Assembly: GCA_028023455.1 (NCBI GenBank) | Contig: JAQFVV010006453.1 | Span: 1,038,001-1,102,000 of the forward strand | Direction: 5' to 3' | Length of the DNA: 64,000 nucleotides | DNA from: Epiperipatus broadwayi | Taxonomy: Eukaryota; Onychophora; Udeonychophora; Euonychophora; Peripatidae | The notes under the pieces: generated by a model | Told to the model about the DNA's origin: nothing | The model's database searches: none | What the model saw: the letters and a program-made list of their open reading frames with translations, nothing else | Translations under genes and position numbers: made by a program | Part shown: piece by piece, positions 58,860-64,000 of the stretch | Numbering within the stretch: position 1 is the stretch's first letter | How the letters are laid out: each line of letters begins with the position of its first letter

Positions 58860-59458
58860 AGCCACACCTCTCTATATTTTATTTTTCGATCACAAACAAC
58901 TTTATTAATAAGTGAATCAAAATTGTGGCCAGACTCAATTTCATGTTCAAAAATATAGTCTTAATATTGGGGTCTGTTTTAGCCTTTTTGTATATATTTA
59001 TGTGCTGTGCTAATCTAGTAGCATATTTGGCATGACACTCGCCATAGTAAATTGCATTATGTGTTGGTTCATTCCATTTAATTTTATAAACTATTTGAAG
59101 TGCTTGGTCTTGAGATAATTTGTCTTTAGTGTTATTTAATATTTAATCAAGATTAGCAAGGGGTTCTAAAACTAATATTGAATTCATTTGAGGATGATCC
59201 ATGCATTAATATTGTTATTACTGTTGATACTATTTAAAGATGAATAGAATTAAGAGTTTTATTTAATATATTAATATTATATCCTGAATTGACTAAGTCT
59301 TTTATAAAATTTTCAATACTGTCTTTTCTGTCTGCTTCAAATTTGCATAATTTATAGGTTCTATACAAAAAACATTTAAATCCAGCTAATTTATGTAAAA
59401 TTCTAGTATAAGAATGTGGGGGAATTAAACCACTAATGTTGATGGGTTTTATATTCAT
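58860..59458 (-). pseudogene. PLE RT C-terminus and GIY-YIG domain, minus copy
   Basis: The 74-residue ORF (59458-59234) reads INISGLIPPHSYTRILHKLA and GFKCFLYRTYKLCKFEADRK, aligning with the GYIPYES...HKMAGLKSFLFRN segment of the 32-36 kb PLE, so it is the RT C-terminus. Further downstream, in another frame, the GIY-YIG core reads IVYKIKWNEPTHNAIYYGEC followed by TRLAQH. The distal His/Glu region shifts frame again near 58960. The copy lacks the catalytic part of the RT. Its sequence is well diverged from the 32-36 kb element. Confidence 0.75.
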
Positions 59459-59742
59459 TTTATAATTAATTTGTACATTTGAATGTTGGATATGAATATC
59501 AAAAATTTACATCATTTGATATATCTTCATTTTCTATCATCCATATTAAAGAAGATAATTGTCTAAACCCCACCTAATCGTAATCATATGTTGAACAACA
59601 CTAAAAACAAATTATTTCCAGACTAAGCTCGCCAAATAGTTATAAAATGAAATGCAATGAACCAACAAGTAACACAATTTACCATGTCAAATCTTGTGTC
59701 AACTGCACTACAAAATTAGCACAGCACAAATATATATATATA

Positions 59743-60012
59743 TAAAACAAAAACAAGTTATAAATCACGTAACTTGCTTTCGCTTGCACGTGTCTGAAAA
59801 ATTCATGCTTGCAAACTGATAGGAACTTGTTGCATAAACGCTTGGAGTTAGTGTTTAGATCTAGTTTCTGGCCATACCCTTCACTGATGATAGCAAATTA
59901 GCTTGAAATCAGCTGATCTGAAGGTGGAGCCAATGAAAGAGATAGTGAATTCTGACTCTTTTGATGTTTATATAAACAAAAAATGCTTGTATGGAGGTTT
60001 TGGTAAAGCTCC
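59743..60012 (+). mobile_element. Hammerhead repeat family 1, truncated copy inside a PLE
   Basis: The copy begins AAAACAAAAACAAGTTATAA, jumps to GTCTGAAAAATTCATGCTTG and runs through the ribozyme to GGTTTTGGTAAAGCTCCATC. The 5' half of the unit is missing. It ends in an (AT)n run of more than 80 bp, as family-1 copies elsewhere do. Confidence 0.8.
59872..59928 (+). ncRNA. Hammerhead ribozyme, family 1 copy D
   Basis: Stem I is CCTTCA (59878-59883) with TGAAGG (59919-59924), six Watson-Crick pairs where copies A and B have CCCTCA/TGGGGG, that is, paired changes. The core is CTGATGA (59884-59890). Stem II is AGC/GCT with loop AAATTA. GAAA and stem III ATCAGCTGAT follow, with predicted cleavage after 59918. 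Confidence 0.75.
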
Positions 60013-60013
60013 A

Positions 60014-60014
<1 letters not shown>

Positions 60015-60097
<83 letters not shown>
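60015..60097. repeat. (AT)n microsatellite
   Basis: Pure run of about 41 AT units at the 3' edge of the hammerhead repeat. The Tyr/Ile-repeat ORFs on both strands are spurious. Confidence 0.97.
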
Positions 60098-60100
<3 letters not shown>

Positions 60101-60449
60101 ATAAACATGCTAACACAGAGTCCAATTTAAGTCTATATATTTGGGACATGAAATCAAATCTGGCTACAATTTTGATCCACTTAATATTAAAATTATTTGT
60201 GCTGACTGCAGTGATTGAAAAATAAAATATAAGGAGGTGTGGTTTATTACAAATAATGTCAGTGTAATAAACAAGAATGTATTGCATTATCACTATTTAA
60301 ATTATTTAACTTATAAATTCTATTTATATAAACATACTTTAGTTCTATGAATATAACTGACCTGGTTGAAAGCAGTACTAAACTGTAATTTTAAATAATT
60401 TGATATTTCCAGCATTGTGTATTATCACTATTTATTGCTTAACAATAAT

Positions 60450-60778
60450 AATAAATGTATGATTGGTTTTTCAAAAAGTCATGTGACATTCAATTATTCA
60501 AGTGGCCTGTTGAAAGTTGCAATTCTATTTAAATATCCAAACTAAGATTTTTGTTACTTTACTCATTTGAGAATTAATTAAAGAACTTTTTGGTTTTGGA
60601 TTATGCCAATGTATTGACAAAAATTTCACTTTAACTCAAAATTTTCTCTATGATATATTAAATGCCTTATTCTATAATTTTTTCCAATTGCCAATGTCCA
60701 TAACCACCCAATAGTGATTAGTAAATGGAAAACTAAGTAATCTTAAGTAAAGGTCCCAGCTCTACCTGAATTGGTCAA
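60450..60778. other. AT-rich intergenic DNA, no gene seen
   Basis: Nothing supportable. Confidence 0.5.
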
Positions 60779-60794
60779 ATGAATATAGATATAT

Positions 60795-60907
60795 ATTTTT
60801 TCCCTATGTCAAACCATCGACCGGGAAGCAAACCCATGACAATTGTCTGCAAGCAACTGCTTGCTTGCAAGGTAGCTATACTGACCTCTTGGCTACCAAC
60901 ACTTGAC
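60795..60907 (-). mobile_element. tRNA-derived SINE (family S)
   Basis: The minus strand shows GTCAAGTGTTGGTAGCCAAG and GGTTTGCTTCCCGGTCGATG, followed by GTTTGACAT and an A-rich tail. A perfect 16-bp duplication ATGAATATAGATATAT flanks it (60779-60794, 60908-60923). An internal CAAGCAACTGCTTGCTTGCA shows local duplication in the anticodon arm. Confidence 0.9.
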
Positions 60908-60929
60908 ATGAATATAGATATATTTAGAT

Positions 60930-62040
60930 ATACCATAACAATCTAATAGCAGCTAGTAAATGATTGATTAAATATTCTTAACTCAAGAGTAAAGTTCTCC
61001 ATTAATTTGGATTGGTCAGATGAATATCTATATAATTTAGGTATTTAAACACCAAATAACTTTTGAATGAAAGAAGATTATGTAAATTGAAAGTACTGTA
61101 TCTTATTAAATAGGGCACTGTTTAATTTTGTAAAGTTAGAAAAAAAAAGTGAAAAAATGATTGATTAAAAAGTGGTTATATACTTCCCTAATGAGGTTGA
61201 GATACAAACTTTGAATAGCAACTTATGATAGATTCATTATAAATAAAAAGTAGATAAATAGAATTATGATGATTTATGGTATTTCAGATAGAATGGTAAG
61301 ATTAGATGGTTGTTCAACTTAATGGAAGATAACAATAAAGATAATTCAGGTTAATGCAACATCATGTTCTCATTGTGATGATGAAGTAAATTTTTTTTAC
61401 ATTGATATACAAATGTTTTTGATTACACTAAGCAACACCATAAAATTGTCATGGGAGATTTTAATTAAATGCTGTGGGTAAACTTGATTATGGTAACAAA
61501 AATGGGAGAAATGACAGATTTGAGGAATTTGTAGACAAAAGAAAAGTTATATACTATAAATTCTTCTCTTTTTTTTTTTTTTTTTAAATATGAATATGGA
61601 AACATTCGAATAAAAATATAGCAGAATTGCATTATGTTTTGATTAACAGAAAATATGTAATTCAGAATTGTAATGGTCCTAATAAATTTAACACAGGAAA
61701 TAATCATGAATTAGTGAAATGTAAGATCATGTTAAAGCAAAACTAGAGACACAAAACGTATTAAAAAGATGCTATTGTCAGTTGAGTTTTTAACCTTCAG
61801 AAACAGTTCAGTGAATTTAAATTAGAACTTGTTAATCGTGTAGTAATATTGACAGACTTTGAAATGTTTCAAACTTAACTGCAATCAACAAGAAGACAAC
61901 TGGTCCTATATTAAAGAATTGCAACAAAGATAGCTGCTGCTAAAAACCCAGTAATTTAACAGTAAATTTTCAAGTTAAATAAGACATATGAAGAAAAAAG
62001 GAATATGATTTTTTTAAAATGATCAATTAAAAAGAATTGA
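60930..62040. other. AT-rich intergenic DNA, no gene seen
   Basis: No recognisable coding sequence. Confidence 0.5.
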
Positions 62041-62444
62041 ATTACCTAGAGCAAAGGTCTGCCAATTTTTTAACATAAAGAGCCATTTTGTTTCTCCCAC
62101 CTTTAAAGAGCCACAAGGAAAGATGTATCTCCCTCTATTCTCATTAAAGAGCCACAGGAAAAGAAGTATCCCCAATCCCAATAAGAAGTCACAAGGAAAG
62201 AGCTAAAAATATGTTCATGAAAAATATGAATTGAGTGGCTATCGATATATTTGAACATTTATTTTAATAATAGAATATAATAGAATTTGTATACATTTTA
62301 ACAAAATAAAAAAAAATCTCTTAAAATAAATCAATAAAAACAAAAAAATACTTTGATAATTGGATTTATAAATATATTAAGTAATCTCAATATTATCACA
62401 TATTCTTTTAAATTCATATAAATAAAGATACAATAAAACAAAAG

Positions 62445-62845
62445 GCAAATGATTCCCAACATGCATTTTGTGCTGAACCAGCACTCATAGTCGGTCCACA
62501 TTACCATCTCTCATATATATCTATTATATAAAAAAATATTTATCTATATTAAATAATTACATTTTGAATTACAAGTGTTAGATTAATTCAACCCACACCT
62601 TTGACACCATCCATTTTAGATAAATACAGTAATGATTATTACTAATCATTTACTAAACTAGAGATTATCTCTAGCACAGATGTGTGATTTGAGTTACTTT
62701 GATACTTGTAATTCAAAATATAATTATTTAATATAGATAAATATTTTTCATATAATAGAAATATATATGAGAGATGGTGAGTGGACCAACTGATCTGGTT
62801 CAGCACGAAATGGATCTTGGGTGACATTTGTCTTGTGCTGTATCT
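62445..62845. mobile_element. Palindrome of family 2 hammerhead ends around a family R repeat
   Basis: Outer arms carry a family-2 hammerhead segment on each strand: minus at 62510-62445 (CTATGAGTGCTGGTTCAGCA, stem II perfect but core mutated) and plus at 62770-62830 (CTGATCTGGTTCAGCACGAA, with part of the core deleted). Inner arms (62535-62575 and 62695-62750) pair as ATATTTATCTATATTAAATA and its complement. The loop is the family R segment. Confidence 0.7.
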
Positions 62846-62914
62846 TTATTTATATGAATTTAAAAGAATATGTGGTAGTGTTGAGGTTATTTAACATATT
62901 TATAAAGATATTAT

Positions 62915-63140
62915 ACATAGGAAAGAGAAATGTAAATGACTCCATGTGTGTGCATGCTTAATTAAAAAAAATCAGATATACTAATCTTTAATTAAGTTTT
63001 GAAGTTTATATCTGTGCTAGAGACAATCTAGTTTAATAAATGACTAGTAATAATCATTACTGTATTTATATAAAATTAATGGTGTCAAAGATGTGGGTTG
63101 AGTTAGTTTGACACTTGTAATTCAAAATGTAATTATAGTT
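62915..63140 (+). repeat. Family R interspersed repeat, copy 2
   Basis: This is collinear with 50950-51175: CTCCATGTGTGTG, AATCAGATATACTAATCTTT, GTGCTAGAGACAATCTAGTT, AATGACTAGTAATAATCATT, GGTGTCAAAGATGTGGGTTG. A third partial copy is in reverse orientation at about 62590-62690. Confidence 0.7.
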
Positions 63141-63183
63141 TGATTTATTCACAAATTTCTATTTTAATATTAGTCATGTACAA

Positions 63184-63303
63184 GTCTTGCATTGGTGGTC
63201 AAGAGGTCAGTGTGACTGCCTTGCACTTGCAGGCAGTTGCCCAGGTTGCGGGTTCACGCCCGGTCAATGCTATGACACTTTAAAAAAATAAAAATAAAAA
63301 AAA
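63184..63303 (+). mobile_element. tRNA-derived SINE (family S)
   Basis: The copy reads GCATTGGTGGTCAAGAGGTC, GACTGCCTTGCACTTGCAGG, GGTTGCGGGTTCACGCCCGG, CAATGCTATGACAC and an A-rich tail. A perfect 18-bp duplication AATATTAGTCATGTACAA flanks it (63166-63183, 63304-63321). Confidence 0.92.
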
Positions 63304-63539
63304 AATATTAGTCATGTACAATAATTACTATTCTATATTTAAGGCTGAATTCAAAAAACAATGAGTAATGCACATTTTTCCTCTCCTAGAGTTATCAAAA
63401 TATTTATGCACAAATTACAATAGGAAATGAAAAATGTGTTTATACTTATCATGATAAAAAGAAGTATGTGGTTGGGATCAAAGAGTCATATTTGATTCGC
63501 ACAAGCCATAATTTGCCTATTCCTAATCTAGAGGTTTGT

Positions 63540-64000
63540 AGAAAGATATAAAAAACAATTAATAGCAAAATAAGAAAATATAATTGTGAATTGATATGGA
63601 AAGATATGAAAGAGAATAAAAGTCCCAAAAGTTTAAAACAAGACTTTGGTATTGAAATGAAAGAGTTATTTTTGCAACAAGAAAAAAAAAAGGAGCTATT
63701 ACTAAAAAAAAAATGATATAATGAAATGTGCAGTTTTAAAAAGAATTATATAATAATAAAAATAATAAAAAAATTAAACTATTCTCTATAATTATTATAT
63801 TTTCTGAATTTCTCAGCATTTTAAATGAGGATGTGAGATCTGAAATTAAATCTACGAAATAAGATAATGGTATTTTCAGCTGACCATCCGCCATTCATTG
63901 AAGTTCATTTTTCTTTTCATAATTACAAAAAAAGTAAGAGGACTACGCATGCATGAATACCACAGTTCTTTGCGTCTTCTTTGGTTCTTTCTATAGGTAG
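63540..64000. other. AT-rich intergenic DNA, no gene seen
   Basis: Nothing supportable to the window end. Confidence 0.5.

Larger units (their letters stand above)
59640..60260 (+). pseudogene. PLE GIY-YIG domain, plus copy, split by an insertion
   Basis: GIY-YIG residues YKMKCNEPTSNTIYHVKSC and KLAQH precede the insertion (59640-59735). The distal part, GHEIKSGYNFDPLNIKII followed by KIKYKEVWFI, continues after it (60145-60260). The intervening 59743-60097 is a family-1 hammerhead repeat plus (AT)n. A stop lies between the two distal parts. Compared with the minus copy the split is at the ACATAAATATATAC site, which is AT-rich. Confidence 0.7.
58655..60440. mobile_element. Second head-to-head inverted Penelope-like element pair
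   Basis: A minus copy (about 58655-59520) and a plus copy (about 59560-60440) share their 3' halves in inverted orientation. Matching landmarks are AATGAACCAACA, TTAGCACAGCACA, GTGTGGYTTATT and CTGACCTGG-TGAAAGCAGT. The plus copy is interrupted by a family-1 hammerhead repeat and an (AT)n run. This repeats the architecture seen at 32-36 kb with a different PLE family. Confidence 0.7.
62052..63525. mobile_element. Putative hAT-type element with nested insertions
   Basis: The left end CAAAGGTCTGCCAATTTTTT followed by AAAGAGCCATTTTG, and the right end ending CATAATTTGCCTATTCCTA, resemble hAT termini. They also resemble the 'agagccac' subterminal repeats common in hAT MITEs (AAAGAGCCACAAGGAAAG occurs repeatedly at 62105-62200). 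Flanking ACCTAGAG (62044-62051) and ATCTAGAG (63526-63533) match at 7 of 8. Inside are a family-2 hammerhead inverted dimer, two family R repeats and a SINE. No transposase was seen. Confidence 0.5.

Noticed and set aside
60015-60293. Tyr/Ile-repeat ORFs on both strands
   Set aside because: Translations of the (AT)n run.

Overview
This is an AT-rich, non-coding stretch of an animal (metazoan, most likely invertebrate) nuclear genome. The reasons are the Penelope-like and RTE-like retroelement fragments, tRNA-derived SINEs with poly-A tails and target-site duplications, hAT-type transposon ends, long (AT)n, (GT)n and (GATA)n microsatellites, and the absence of dense ORFs or operons. No host protein-coding gene could be recognised. 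Long ORFs are either broken retroelement genes or translations of simple repeats. The species cannot be named from the sequence alone.

Layout: 0-10 kb is mostly featureless AT-rich DNA with one SINE (2.3 kb) and the 3' end of a non-LTR retrotransposon (3.9-4.4 kb). 10-12 kb holds a small hAT element, a SINE inside a palindrome, and an inverted pair of a hammerhead-bearing repeat. 14.5-15.9 kb has a SINE and the tail of a Penelope-like element (PLE) with a GIY-YIG endonuclease domain. 22.0-25.2 kb is the most remarkable part: two unrelated repeat families side by side, arranged in tandem and as large palindromes, each carrying hammerhead self-cleaving ribozyme motifs. 27.3-27.7 kb is a foldback element. 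32.0-36.35 kb is a head-to-head inverted pair of closely similar PLE copies, both broken. 43.9-44.3 and 53.1-53.5 kb are RTE-like 3' ends. 49.0-49.5 kb is a long (GATA)n array. 51-58 kb contains multimeric tRNA-like SINEs. 58.65-60.44 kb is a second head-to-head PLE pair, interrupted by another hammerhead repeat. 62.05-63.53 kb is a putative hAT element containing nested repeats and a SINE.

How the parts may fit together: the PLE copies supply (or once supplied) reverse transcriptase and GIY-YIG endonuclease. The hammerhead repeats have no ORF and the tandem-unit arrangement expected of retrozyme-like non-autonomous elements, which would give unit-length RNAs of about 414 nt (family 1) and about 466-474 nt (family 2) by self-cleavage. 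PLEs are known to carry hammerhead motifs in their terminal repeats, so mobilisation of these repeats by a PLE is a reasonable but untested inference.
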